Below, one piece after another: positions 15,722 through 23,939 of a stretch of DNA of 64,000 bases. This DNA is from Sphingomonas sp. 32-62-10. Lineage in GTDB: Bacteria > Pseudomonadota > Alphaproteobacteria > Sphingomonadales > Sphingomonadaceae. Where the stretch lies: positions 1-64,000 of the forward strand of contig NCEE01000013.1 of assembly GCA_002280555.1 (NCBI GenBank), written 5' to 3'. The translations under genes were made by a program, and so were the position numbers. Each line of letters starts with the position of its first letter. Positions within the stretch are counted from its first letter, which is position 1. The notes beneath the pieces are model-generated. The model worked only from the letters and a program-made list of their open reading frames with translations. It did not search any database and was not told the DNA's origin.

Positions 15722-16462
15722 ATGATACTGGAATGCACCGAATGTCGGACGCGGTATCTGGTCCCCGATGCGGCCATCGGGGCAGACGGCCGCACGGTGC
15801 GCTGCGCCAGTTGCAAGCATAGCTGGTTTCAGGCGCCGCCCCCGCTCGATCTGGTCACACGCGCAGAGGAGTTGCAATCGGCAAGCCCGAGGATCGAACC
15901 GGCGCCTGCGGATCGCGCCCCGCCGGTTGCGCCACAAGTTGCAGCTGCGCCGCGCTCGCCTCAACGCGTCGCCGATTCAAGTGGTTTCGATCCCTTTGCC
16001 CACCGGGCGCCATTTCGCCCGCGCCGCAACCCTGCGCGCCGCCAGACGATTGCCGCTGTCGCCGCAGGTGGCGCAATGCTCGCCGGGGTGGCGGGGATCC
16101 TCTATTCGGGCGCGCCTGGCTTTGCGACGCAGCTTGGACTTGCCCAAGCGGTGAAAGACGATCCGCTGGTTATCGAGCAATATCCGATCGATCGACGCGA
16201 CTTGCCGACGGGTACCGAGCTGTTTGCCGTGAGCGGGCGGATCATGAACAAGTCGAGCACCCGCCAGCGCGTGCCTGATATTCGCGCCGAACTTCGTGAT
16301 GGTACGGCGGTCAATTCCCGAATCGTGTTCAGCTGGACCATCACGCCCGAACAGCGCACCCTGGCGCCGGGCGCTTCGATCGAGTTCAACAGCGCGCAAA
16401 CCGATGTGCCCGCTAATTCAAAACGGCTCGACTTTACGTTTGAGCGCGGACCCGTTGGCTGA
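15722..16462 (+). CDS. zinc-ribbon (MJ0042-type) membrane protein with DUF3426-like tail
   Basis: 246 residues. The N-terminal zinc ribbon has ECTECRTRYLVPDAAIG and RCASCKHSW, two CxxC pairs at about 5-8 and 29-32. A Pro/Ala-rich linker, one transmembrane helix near 110-130 and a C-terminal beta domain follow (VSGRIMNKSSTRQRVPDIRAELRD, DUF3426-like). Proteins of this build are widespread in proteobacteria without a settled function. It is divergent from ftsE. Its 3' end overlaps the MATE gene on the other strand by 29 bp. Confidence 0.82.
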   Translation: MILECTECRTRYLVPDAAIGADGRTVRCASCKHSWFQAPPPLDLVTRAEELQSASPRIEPAPADRAPPVAPQVAAAPRSPQRVADSSGFDPFAHRAPFRPRRNPARRQTIAAVAAGGAMLAGVAGILYSGAPGFATQLGLAQAVKDDPLVIEQYPIDRRDLPTGTELFAVSGRIMNKSSTRQRVPDIRAELRDGTAVNSRIVFSWTITPEQRTLAPGASIEFNSAQTDVPANSKRLDFTFERGPVG

Positions 16463-17792
16463 TCATATAGAATCGTGCTGCGTGCAGGATGGCTGCAGCG
16501 AGCATCCCGATGCCTGAGGCCAGCACCAATCCCAACGCGCCCCAGCCACTGTTTACCAGCCAAAGCCCCAATCCACCGGTGACGACAAAATAGGCGATGA
16601 TGCTGTTCACACCTGCCACGACCTGATCTCCCAGCGATCGTAGCGCATAGACCAGCACCACCTGCGCACTGTCGAACAGGATGAACGGTGCCCATATCGG
16701 CAGCATCGCCAGCGCGGTCGCGTGAACCGCAGCCGTTGCTGGAAACAGGCTGGTAATTGGTCCGGCAGCGACAATCAGAACCGCAGCGAGAATGCCGGTC
16801 ACCGCCACAGTAATCCACACTGCGATCAATGACCGCGCGATGGCGGCGCCGGGATTACCCTCCCCCACCGCATTGCCCGCCCGAACCCCCGCTGCCGATC
16901 CCAGCCCCATCGCTACCGAGAAAGTGACGTTGTGAATGGCGAACACGATCTGAAAAGCATGGGCGGTCGCGTCGCCCAGTTGGGTCGATAGCGCGATCAG
17001 CACGGCGAACCCGGCAAGCTCCAGACTTGAGGCGATGGCGGGCACCACCCCGAACAGGAACAAACGACCCACCGCGCTGGCGATGCCCGCCCAGGCCGCC
17101 ACGCCGAAATCACGCACGCCGCGCGCCACCGCCGAGGGAAGCGTCCAAACTGCGATCATCAACCCAGCAGCACCAAATGCATAGGCAATCGCCGTCGCGA
17201 GCACCGCACCCAGCGCCCCCAGCGCAGGCAGTCCGAGATGCCCGCCGGACAATGCCCAGGCAAGCACGGCGTTGAACGGCAGGATCGAAAAATTCACAAC
17301 GGTGACGCGGCCGGGGCGGCTTACCCCTTCAAGGAAGAAACTCACCGCGATGATAATCAGTCCCAAGGGATAGGAAAGCGCAAGCACGCGCACCACCGGT
17401 ACGGTATCGTCGATCAGCGCGGGTGCCACCCCTAGCCCGGCGAGCAGTTGGGCAGCGAACAGATACAGGATCAGCCCCATGACGCTTCCCACAGCGAGCG
17501 CCAGCGCGATGCCCTCGCGCAGCACACGACCCGTGGCAGGCAAATCGCCTGCGCCATCGGCACGCGCTGCGAAGACGAGAATGCCCGATAAACACCCAAG
17601 CCCGGCAACGATCGTGATGAAGCTGAGCGTCCGACTGGCGGCGAGAATCGCCACCTGATCGGTACTGACAAGACCGACCACCGCTACGTCGGTGACGTGC
17701 AGCAGTGTCCAGTTCAGGCTGGTCATGATCACCGGCCAGGCCAGCGACAACAGCCGACGCGTCTCGTTGGGCAGGCGATCGATATGGGTCAT
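16434..17792 (-). CDS. MATE family multidrug/sodium efflux transporter
   Basis: 452 residues and about twelve transmembrane segments in two pseudo-symmetric MatE halves. The first half begins LLSLAWPVIMTSLNWTLLHVTDVAVVG and the second near VGRLFLFGVVPAIASSLELAGF. NorM-like MATE pumps export cationic compounds in exchange for Na+ or H+; the substrate here is unknown. The gene stands alone and tRNA-Leu lies about 160 bp upstream on the opposite strand. Length and topology are normal for the family. Confidence 0.9.
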   Translation of the reverse strand: MTHIDRLPNETRRLLSLAWPVIMTSLNWTLLHVTDVAVVGLVSTDQVAILAASRTLSFITIVAGLGCLSGILVFAARADGAGDLPATGRVLREGIALALAVGSVMGLILYLFAAQLLAGLGVAPALIDDTVPVVRVLALSYPLGLIIIAVSFFLEGVSRPGRVTVVNFSILPFNAVLAWALSGGHLGLPALGALGAVLATAIAYAFGAAGLMIAVWTLPSAVARGVRDFGVAAWAGIASAVGRLFLFGVVPAIASSLELAGFAVLIALSTQLGDATAHAFQIVFAIHNVTFSVAMGLGSAAGVRAGNAVGEGNPGAAIARSLIAVWITVAVTGILAAVLIVAAGPITSLFPATAAVHATALAMLPIWAPFILFDSAQVVLVYALRSLGDQVVAGVNSIIAYFVVTGGLGLWLVNSGWGALGLVLASGIGMLAAAILHAARFYMISQRVRAQT

Positions 17793-17952
17793 GGCGGCTG
17801 CTCTAGGCGGTCGGGCACCGGACCGGAAGCCTCAGCCGAGGCAGATCGCCCGCAAGATATCGCGCTTGTAAGCCCCGCCTCGCTTTGCTAGGGCCTCGCG
17901 CCTACCGGCAGCCGGGCCCCATTCGTCAAAATGGGTCGGCAGCGTTTCACGT

Positions 17953-18039
17953 GCGGCCGTGGCGGAACTGGTAGACGCGCAACGTTGAGGTCGTTGTGGG
18001 CGAAAGCCCGTGGAAGTTCGAGTCTTCTCGGCCGCACCA
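17953..18039 (+). tRNA. tRNA-Leu(GAG)
   Basis: 87 nt including an encoded CCA. The acceptor arms GCGGCCG and CGGCCGC pair fully. The D arm GCGGAACTGGTAGACGCGC, the anticodon stem CAACG/CGTTG around the loop TTGAGGT (anticodon GAG), a long type II variable arm (TGTGGGCGAAAGCCCGT) and the T arm with GTTCGAGTC are all present. The long variable arm and D-loop fit leucine. A T5 run follows the CCA. Confidence 0.97.
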
Positions 18040-18075
18040 CTTTTTCCCCGATCATGGGCATCGGCACCGCTTGGG

Positions 18076-18540
18076 TCAGAGCCCAAGATCGCTCAGGCCG
18101 GGATGATCTTGTGGCCGGGCGCCGAGCGTCCATCGAAACAACCGGTCCGCTTCGCCAATCGCAACATCGTTAACCGAAGCCTCTCGGCGGATCATCAGCC
18201 CGTCGCCATCGAACGCCCATTGTTCATTGCCATGGCTGCGCCACCAACGGCCACCGGCATCATGCGATTCATACACAAACCGCACGGCAATCCGGTTGTC
18301 GGTGAACGCCCAGACGTCCTTGATGAGCCGATACTCAAACTCCGCTGCCCATTTGCGCGTCAGGAAATCGATGATCGCTGCGCGACCCGTGAAAAAATCC
18401 GACCGGGTTCGCCAGCGGCTATTCTCGCTATAGGCGAGCGCGACACGCCCCGGATCACGGCTGTTCCAGGCGTCTTCGGCCATTCGCGCCTTGAGCGCTG
18501 CGGTTTCGATCGTGAACGGGGGCACGGGTGGGCGCGACAT
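18076..18540 (-). CDS. NTF2-like / DUF1348 family protein
   Basis: 154 residues from ATG 18540, preceded by CGGAGAT. The sequence is typical of the DUF1348 branch of the NTF2-like fold: NSRDPGRVALAYSENSRWRTR, FFTGRAAIIDFLTRKW, RLIKDVWAFTDNRIAVRFVYE and the aromatic RWWRSHGNEQW core. The fold makes a small cone-shaped pocket for ligands. Function is not established. It is divergent from a LysR gene with about 106 bp between them, the usual layout for a LysR target. Confidence 0.85.
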   Translation of the reverse strand: MSRPPVPPFTIETAALKARMAEDAWNSRDPGRVALAYSENSRWRTRSDFFTGRAAIIDFLTRKWAAEFEYRLIKDVWAFTDNRIAVRFVYESHDAGGRWWRSHGNEQWAFDGDGLMIRREASVNDVAIGEADRLFRWTLGARPQDHPGLSDLGL

Positions 18541-18646
18541 GGTGATCTCCGGGATGATGTCCAAGCGGGACCCGAGCATTGTATCGCCTTCACGGTGCGG
18601 TAGAATATGCTGAAGATGAAAATGATTGTTTCGCTGGGCGGAGCTA

Positions 18647-19549
18647 ATGGACCAACTGCATATGATGCGTGTCTTTGTGAAAGCCGCCGAAACTGGCGGT
18701 TTTGCGGCAACCGCACGCCAGCTGAGCCTGAGCGCGCCTGCCGTAACGCGGGCCATTGCCGCGCTCGAAAACCATATCGGGGCGCGGTTGTTTATCCGGA
18801 CGACTCGGACGATCAGGCTGACCGATATCGGCCAGAATTATCTCGACGATTGCCGCCGGATCCTGGCCGATCTGGCGGAGGCAGAAGCAACGGCTGCAGG
18901 ACGCCATGCCGTACCGAGCGGCCCGTTGGTGGTGACCGCGCCGACCTTGTTCGGGCAATATTACATAATGCCCATCCTGCTCGATTATCTCGATCGGCAT
19001 CCCCGGGTGAAGGCCGAGGCGCTGTTTGTCGATCGCGTCACCAATATCGTCGAAGAAGGGATCGATGTTGCCGTCCGGATCGGTAACCTGCCCGATTCAA
19101 GCCATAGCGCCATCCGGGTTGGCCAGGTGCGCCGGGTTATCTGTGGATCACCGGCCTATTTTGCACGGCATGGCCGCCCGGTCGTACCCGGCGATCTGGC
19201 CGGGCACCGGATCATCGCAACCTCGCTTGGATCATCGCCGACACTGCCGGTTTGGCGCTTTGGACAGGCGGGCAAGACCGGCATCGAGATCGACTCACCC
19301 CTGCATTGCCACACGATTGATTCAGCGATCATCGCTGCCCGCGCCGGATGGGGACTAACCCGGGTCCTATCCTACCAGATCGGCCCAGCGCTGTCGGCCG
19401 GCGACCTCGAAATCGTGCTGGCAGATCATGAAGAACCGCCATTGCCCGTCCATATCCTCCACCATCAGGGAAGGCGAGCATCGGCGGCTGTTCGAAGTTT
19501 CATCGATCTGGCGGTTGAGAATCTTCGCACGATCAGTGTTATCAGCTAG
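18647..19549 (+). CDS. LysR family transcriptional regulator
   Basis: 300 residues from ATG 18647 (GGAG just upstream). The N-terminal winged HTH (about 1-60) reads MDQLHMMRVFVKAAETGGFAAT, then LSLSAPAVTRAIAALENHIGARLFIRTTR. A substrate-binding domain with two Rossmann-like lobes follows, starting near residue 90 at GPLVVTAPTLFGQYYIMPIL. It belongs to the broad group that often controls a divergent neighbour, here the DUF1348 gene. The effector is unknown. Confidence 0.92.
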   Translation: MDQLHMMRVFVKAAETGGFAATARQLSLSAPAVTRAIAALENHIGARLFIRTTRTIRLTDIGQNYLDDCRRILADLAEAEATAAGRHAVPSGPLVVTAPTLFGQYYIMPILLDYLDRHPRVKAEALFVDRVTNIVEEGIDVAVRIGNLPDSSHSAIRVGQVRRVICGSPAYFARHGRPVVPGDLAGHRIIATSLGSSPTLPVWRFGQAGKTGIEIDSPLHCHTIDSAIIAARAGWGLTRVLSYQIGPALSAGDLEIVLADHEEPPLPVHILHHQGRRASAAVRSFIDLAVENLRTISVIS

Positions 19550-19676
19550 AATCGCCGTCCATTATTACGATTACCGCAATGGTTTCGTACGATCGATGCG
19601 GCTTCTCCCTTGGTCCCGCGGGGGTTATCTCGGCCCCGACAAGGCGACGTTTAGCGCGCCCGGTGGGAGCTCAATC

Positions 19677-20282
19677 ATGGACAAGGCCATCGAAACGCCC
19701 AGCGACATTTTCTTCTCGCCCGCGGTGAAGGCAGTGCAGTCAGCACGAGGATCGCGTGAAAATTATGCTCGCGCTGCGGCGCGCGGCGCCTTTCGCACTG
19801 AAATCAACGATGATTTGATCAGCCGCCTGGCCGAGGCTGACAGTTTCTACCTCGCCACCGCCAGCGCTGACGGGCAGCCCTATATCCAGCATCGCGGTGG
19901 ACCGCCCGGCTTTATCCGGGTGCTCGACAAGCACCGGATCGCCTTTGCCGATTACCGCGGCAACAAACAGTATATCTCGACCGGCAATCTGTCGGAGAAT
20001 GACCGCGCCCAGATATTCATCATGGATTATGTCAACCAACGCCGGGTGAAGATCTGGGGGCGAGCCGAGACGACGCAGGATCCGCAAATCATCGCGCAAC
20101 TGATGCCTGAGGGATACCGCGCGCAGGGCGAACAGGCGATCGTCTTCACCATCGACGTGTGGGACCTGAACTGCCCCCAGCATATTCCGATTAAGCTGCC
20201 GCTGGCCGACGTGGCGCCGATCGTTACCGAGCTCCGCGCGCGCGTCGCCGATTTGGAAGCCGAACTTGCGCGACTGCGCTAA
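19677..20282 (+). CDS. pyridoxamine 5'-phosphate oxidase-fold flavin-binding protein
   Basis: 201 residues from ATG 19677. The split-barrel FMN-binding core runs from about 40 to 150: ADSFYLATASADGQPYIQHRGGPPGFIRVLDKHRIAFADYRGN, then GNLSENDRAQIFIMDYVNQRRVKIWGRAE. The C-terminus has a coiled-coil-like helix (VTELRARVADLEAELARL). These proteins bind FMN or related cofactors; the true PdxH activity is not implied. The 127-bp gap after lysR carries no other gene. It converges on a small HTH gene with a 4-bp overlap. Confidence 0.85.
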   Translation: MDKAIETPSDIFFSPAVKAVQSARGSRENYARAAARGAFRTEINDDLISRLAEADSFYLATASADGQPYIQHRGGPPGFIRVLDKHRIAFADYRGNKQYISTGNLSENDRAQIFIMDYVNQRRVKIWGRAETTQDPQIIAQLMPEGYRAQGEQAIVFTIDVWDLNCPQHIPIKLPLADVAPIVTELRARVADLEAELARLR

Positions 20283-20488
20283 CGCAGCTTGCTGATCGAC
20301 AGGCCGTCGCTCTTGGCGCGATCCTTCACCGATTCCTCGCTGCGCGTCATCGCTTTGGCAATCGATTTCAACGGCATGCCCTTTTTGGCAAGCAAATGGA
20401 GTTTCTGAATCTCGTCCTGCGTCCAGGGCTGGCGATGTCGCTCAAATCGTTCTGCCACGTCGTTCATTCCAGACGAATAATGCGGCAC
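20279..20488 (-). CDS. small helix-turn-helix (SANT/Myb-like) protein
   Basis: 69 residues. From about residue 19 the sequence WTQDEIQKLHLLAKKGMPLKSIAKAMTRSEESVKDRAKSDGL gives three helices in a Myb/SANT-like or homeodomain-like arrangement, with the Trp at the start of helix 1. It is basic and small enough to be a stand-alone DNA-binding protein. Its promoter would lie in the 43-bp gap to the type III PKS gene, so a role in controlling that cassette is possible but only by position. Confidence 0.72.
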   Translation of the reverse strand: MPHYSSGMNDVAERFERHRQPWTQDEIQKLHLLAKKGMPLKSIAKAMTRSEESVKDRAKSDGLSISKLR

Positions 20489-20531
20489 AAAGGCCAGTGG
20501 CGCGTTATGACGCGATTAAGGCTATAGACCA

Positions 20532-21647
20532 ATGCTATTCCGCTTGGCCTATCTGTCGCGTGAAGGTTCACCTTTGGTTGCTGCCGCTTATCTGAACGCC
20601 ATTGGGACTGCGGTGCCGGGGCATGACATTCATCAAGCCTTTATCGGCTGGGCGCGCGCGCAGATTGCCGATGAGCGTCAAGGGGCGGTTTTCGACCGAA
20701 TGGCCAAAAGGGCCGCGATCAACCATCGCTGGTCGGTACTGCCACCGACCGCCATGGGCGGATCGCCCGTCGATCCGGGCGGGTTTTATGATGTGGTCGG
20801 TGTGCCCGGCACAGCGGTGCGCATGGACCGTTACGCACAGGCTGCTCCCGTGCTGGGCAGGGCTGCGATTGATGACCTCGCCGATCGCGGCGACATTGCG
20901 GGCATCACCCATTTCGTTGTCGCGAGTTGCACCGGCTTTGTCGCACCGGGGATCGACCAGATCATCGCGCGTCAGCTTGGTCTAGAGCCATCGGTCGAGC
21001 GGTTGCTGATCGGCTTCATGGGTTGTTACGCCGCCGTGGCCGCCATCCGCACCGCACGCCACATCGTCCGTTCCGAACCCGAAGCGCGCGTACTGGTGCT
21101 GTGCGTCGAACTGTCGACGCTGCATCTGCAGCAAACCGATGCGATCGAGCCTTTGCTGGCGATGCTGCAGTTTGGCGATGGGGCCGCCGCCGCGCTCGTC
21201 ACGGGCAAACCGGGCGGGTTCGTGCTCGGCCAGCCATTCGCGACGACATTGCCCGATTCCGAAGCGCTGATCCGCTGGGATGTTACCGATAGCGGCTTTG
21301 CGATGCATTTGTCCGGCGAAGTGCCAGGCCGAATCGCGGCTGGACTCGCCGACCCCGAATTTGCCCGCGCCGCAACGGGCGGGCGGGCGCCAGCAGAGAT
21401 TGACGGCTGGGCAGTCCATGCCGGTGGCCGCTCGATCCTTGATGCGGTGGAAAACGCCCTCGCTATCGATCCCGCCAAACTACTGGCGTCGCGCCAGGTG
21501 CTTGCCGACTACGGCAATATGTCATCGGCGACGTTGATGTTCGCGCTCGCCAATCTGATTGATGGGCCAAAGATCACCGATGGCGTCGCGCTTGCCTTTG
21601 GGCCGGGCCTGGCGGCCGAGGGCTTTGGCTTTCGGCACGCGCCATGA
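20532..21647 (+). CDS. type III polyketide synthase (alkylresorcinol/alkylpyrone type)
   Basis: 371 residues, single chalcone-synthase-like ketosynthase. The catalytic triad is visible: Cys133 in VVASCTGFVAPG, His296 in WAVHAGGRSILD and Asn329 in LADYGNMSSATL. Such enzymes extend a fatty acyl starter with malonyl-CoA and cyclise it to a resorcinol or pyrone. The start is uncertain: ATG 20532, or TTG 20574 with GAAGG seven bases upstream, which would give a family-like N-terminus just before AAAYLNAIGTAVPGHD. The methyltransferase gene overlaps the stop by 4 nt and a flavoprotein follows, the same trio as the Streptomyces srsABC phenolic-lipid operon. Confidence 0.92.
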   Translation: MLFRLAYLSREGSPLVAAAYLNAIGTAVPGHDIHQAFIGWARAQIADERQGAVFDRMAKRAAINHRWSVLPPTAMGGSPVDPGGFYDVVGVPGTAVRMDRYAQAAPVLGRAAIDDLADRGDIAGITHFVVASCTGFVAPGIDQIIARQLGLEPSVERLLIGFMGCYAAVAAIRTARHIVRSEPEARVLVLCVELSTLHLQQTDAIEPLLAMLQFGDGAAAALVTGKPGGFVLGQPFATTLPDSEALIRWDVTDSGFAMHLSGEVPGRIAAGLADPEFARAATGGRAPAEIDGWAVHAGGRSILDAVENALAIDPAKLLASRQVLADYGNMSSATLMFALANLIDGPKITDGVALAFGPGLAAEGFGFRHAP

Positions 21648-22336
21648 GCAAACTCGCCACGCGCGCCATTGCTGAGGAGCTGATGGACGCCGACGATCTC
21701 GATCCGGCGACTTACGCCGCCGTGGTTGCCGATCTGGCGCGGGTGAATGGCGTGACGATGGCGGCCCGGCCGACGCTAGCCTTTCTCAACCGCGCGGCCC
21801 GTGGGGCGGAACGCCTCAAGCTGCTCGATGTCGGCTATGGTGATGGTGATATGCTGCGCCGGATCGCCCATTGGGCGGCGCGGCGTGCGATCGACGTCGA
21901 GCTGGTCGGCGTTGACCTCAACCCCCGCAGCGAGTTGGCGGCGCGGGCGCACACCCCGGCGGGCCTGCCGATCACCTATCTGACGGGCGATTATGCCGAT
22001 CATGCAGGGGCGGGCTGGGACGTGGTGATCAGCAGCCTGGTCGCGCATCACATGACGCGGGACCAGTTGATCGCGTTTCTCCGGTTCATGGAGACCGAAT
22101 CGGCACGCGGCTGGTTCGTCAACGATCTCGAGCGGCATGGTTTTGCGCATTGGGGCTTCCCCGTGCTGGCGACGCTGATGCGCTGGCACCCGATTGTGAA
22201 GCATGACGGGACGCTGTCGATCGCGCGATCCTATCGCCCCAAGGAATGGCCTGCATTGCTGGCAGAGGCCGATGTGACTGATGCGCACGTGATCCGCTAT
22301 TTCCCGTTTCGGCTATGCGTCGAACGCCTGCGCTGA
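21644..22336 (+). CDS. SAM-dependent methyltransferase of the type III PKS cassette
   Basis: 230 residues, class I fold. Motif I is LLDVGYGDGDM (about 60-70), the acidic motif II is in ELVGVDLNPRSELAARA, and ISSLVAHHMTRDQLIAFLRFME covers the post-motif region. By position it probably methylates the resorcinol or quinol ring made by the PKS. It is translationally coupled on both sides: 4-nt overlap with the PKS and 22-nt overlap with the flavoprotein. Confidence 0.88.
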   Translation: MSKLATRAIAEELMDADDLDPATYAAVVADLARVNGVTMAARPTLAFLNRAARGAERLKLLDVGYGDGDMLRRIAHWAARRAIDVELVGVDLNPRSELAARAHTPAGLPITYLTGDYADHAGAGWDVVISSLVAHHMTRDQLIAFLRFMETESARGWFVNDLERHGFAHWGFPVLATLMRWHPIVKHDGTLSIARSYRPKEWPALLAEADVTDAHVIRYFPFRLCVERLR

Positions 22337-23433
22337 TCATCGGTGGTGGCCCGGCGGGGGCAGCGACCGCAATCATGCTGGCACAGGCACGCCTGCCGCA
22401 CCTGCTGATCGAACGGACCGCAACGACGGGTGACGCGCTATGCGGCGGCTTTCTAAGCTGGCGGTCGCTCGATTCATTGCAGTCGCTTGGCATCGACCCT
22501 GAGACGCTGAACCCCAATTTATTGACCTCCGCGCGGCTCTTCGTCGGCGATCAACTGGCCCAAGCCCCGTTGCCACGGCCAGCGCGTGGCGTGTCCCGCC
22601 ACCGGCTCGATAGCGTGATGATCGCGCGAGCGATTGCGCTGGGCGCGAATGTTGAGCGCGGCGTCGATGCGCGGGGCTGGTCTGACCAAGGCGTTCGGCT
22701 GCAGGACGGGACGGTACTGGCGGCGGATGCGATCTTCCTGGCGACCGGCAAGCGCGATCTGCGCGGTGCGGCGCGCCCGCCAGAGGCGCAGGAGGCGGAT
22801 CCGTCGCTTGGGCTCCGGGTGCGGTTGGCAGCATCGCCAGCCCTGCACCGCCTGCTCGACGGCGCGATCGAGCTGCATCTCTTCGATCGCGGCTATGTCG
22901 GGCTGAACCTGCAGGAGGATGGTTCGGGCAATTTCTGCCTTGCCGTCCACCGATCACGCCTGATCGAAGCGGGTGGCCCCGAACCATTGCTGGCATCGAT
23001 CGCTGCCGAATGCCCCCGGATTGCCGAGCGGCTAGCCTATCGCGCGCCCGGGGCAAGCGATGCGGTCGCCAATGTTCCTTATGGCTGGCGATTGCGCCAC
23101 GGGGTGCCGGGCATGTTCCGGCTGGGCGATCAGGCCGCCGTCATCCCGTCATTGGCCGGTGAGGGCATGGGAATCGCCATCGCCAGCGGTATTCGGGCAG
23201 CCCAGGCCTATACCCGTGACGGGGCGGCCGCCGCCCCGGACTTTCAGCACCGGCTCGCCCGCGACCTGGCCCGACCGCTCGCGATTGCGGGCATGATCCG
23301 CGCAGCGGCCGAACGCCCGGCATTCGCGCGCCCCTTGGTGACGATCGCGCGCACCTTTCCGTTGTTGATCGACATTGCTGCCCGCCTGACCCGGATCGAT
23401 CATTCACCGATTGACGCCAGCAGCGCAGCGTAA
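22315..23433 (+). CDS. FAD-dependent oxidoreductase/hydroxylase of the type III PKS cassette
   Basis: 372 residues. The N-terminal dinucleotide motif is IIGGGPAGAATAIMLAQ (8-24), and the FAD-ribose acid is in LLIERTAT. The mid-region ATGKRDLRG and the C-terminal GDQAAVIPSLAGEGMGIAIASG are typical of the geranylgeranyl-reductase / PHBH-like group. In srsABC-type operons the equivalent enzyme hydroxylates the alkylresorcinol to a quinol/quinone, so the end product here may be a methylated alkylquinone. It overlaps the methyltransferase by 22 nt. msrB begins 13 bp after the stop. Confidence 0.88.
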   Translation: MRRTPALIIGGGPAGAATAIMLAQARLPHLLIERTATTGDALCGGFLSWRSLDSLQSLGIDPETLNPNLLTSARLFVGDQLAQAPLPRPARGVSRHRLDSVMIARAIALGANVERGVDARGWSDQGVRLQDGTVLAADAIFLATGKRDLRGAARPPEAQEADPSLGLRVRLAASPALHRLLDGAIELHLFDRGYVGLNLQEDGSGNFCLAVHRSRLIEAGGPEPLLASIAAECPRIAERLAYRAPGASDAVANVPYGWRLRHGVPGMFRLGDQAAVIPSLAGEGMGIAIASGIRAAQAYTRDGAAAAPDFQHRLARDLARPLAIAGMIRAAAERPAFARPLVTIARTFPLLIDIAARLTRIDHSPIDASSAA

Positions 23434-23446
23434 GAGATTGCACCGC

Positions 23447-23842
23447 ATGGATCACATCACCCTGTCCGACGCTGAATGGCGCGCCAAACTCTCCCCCGAG
23501 GCCTATCATGTGCTGCGCGAGGCCGGCACCGAGCGTGCCTTTACCGGTCGCTATAATGACAACAAGGCCGACGGCATCTATCACTGCGGGGGCTGCGGGC
23601 TCGAGCTGTTTGACAGCGCCGACAAATATGATTCGGGTTCGGGCTGGCCAAGCTTCACCCAGCCGATCGCGCCCGAATATGTCACCGAACATCGCGATGA
23701 AAGCCATGGGATGATCCGGATCGAGGCGTGTTGCGCGCGGTGCGATGGGCATCTGGGCCATGTGTTTCCCGATGGCCCGGCACCAACCGGGCTGCGCTAT
23801 TGTATGAACTCACTGTCGCTCGATTTTCAGCCGCGCGACTAA
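23447..23842 (+). CDS. msrB: peptide-methionine (R)-S-oxide reductase
   Basis: 131 residues from ATG 23447. It has the SelR/MsrB fold with both zinc CxxC pairs (Cys47/Cys50 in YHCGGCG, Cys96/Cys99 in CCARCDG) and the catalytic Cys119 in LRYCMNSLSL. The motif SGSGWPSFTQPI is also typical. It repairs the R epimer of oxidised methionine. It may be cotranscribed with the phenolic-lipid cassette 13 bp upstream, although the weak ribosome-binding site leaves that open. Confidence 0.95.
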   Translation: MDHITLSDAEWRAKLSPEAYHVLREAGTERAFTGRYNDNKADGIYHCGGCGLELFDSADKYDSGSGWPSFTQPIAPEYVTEHRDESHGMIRIEACCARCDGHLGHVFPDGPAPTGLRYCMNSLSLDFQPRD

Positions 23843-23939
23843 AGCAGGTGAACCGATCAGGCGTTCGGGCTTTGGGGTGAACGCTGCGGGCCAGATGGCT
23901 TGTGAGTGTGCCAGATAAGCGGTATTCCGCCTGCACTTC

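Noticed and set aside
15490..15964. Long N-terminal extension of FtsE to 15964
   Set aside because: The extension has no similarity to FtsE, overlaps the divergent zinc-ribbon gene, and the ATG at 15490 matches the family start.
17942..17958. Possible parS next to tRNA-Leu (GTTTCACGTGCGGCC)
   Set aside because: Only the left half and the CACGTG centre match; the right half diverges, so it is not a full site.
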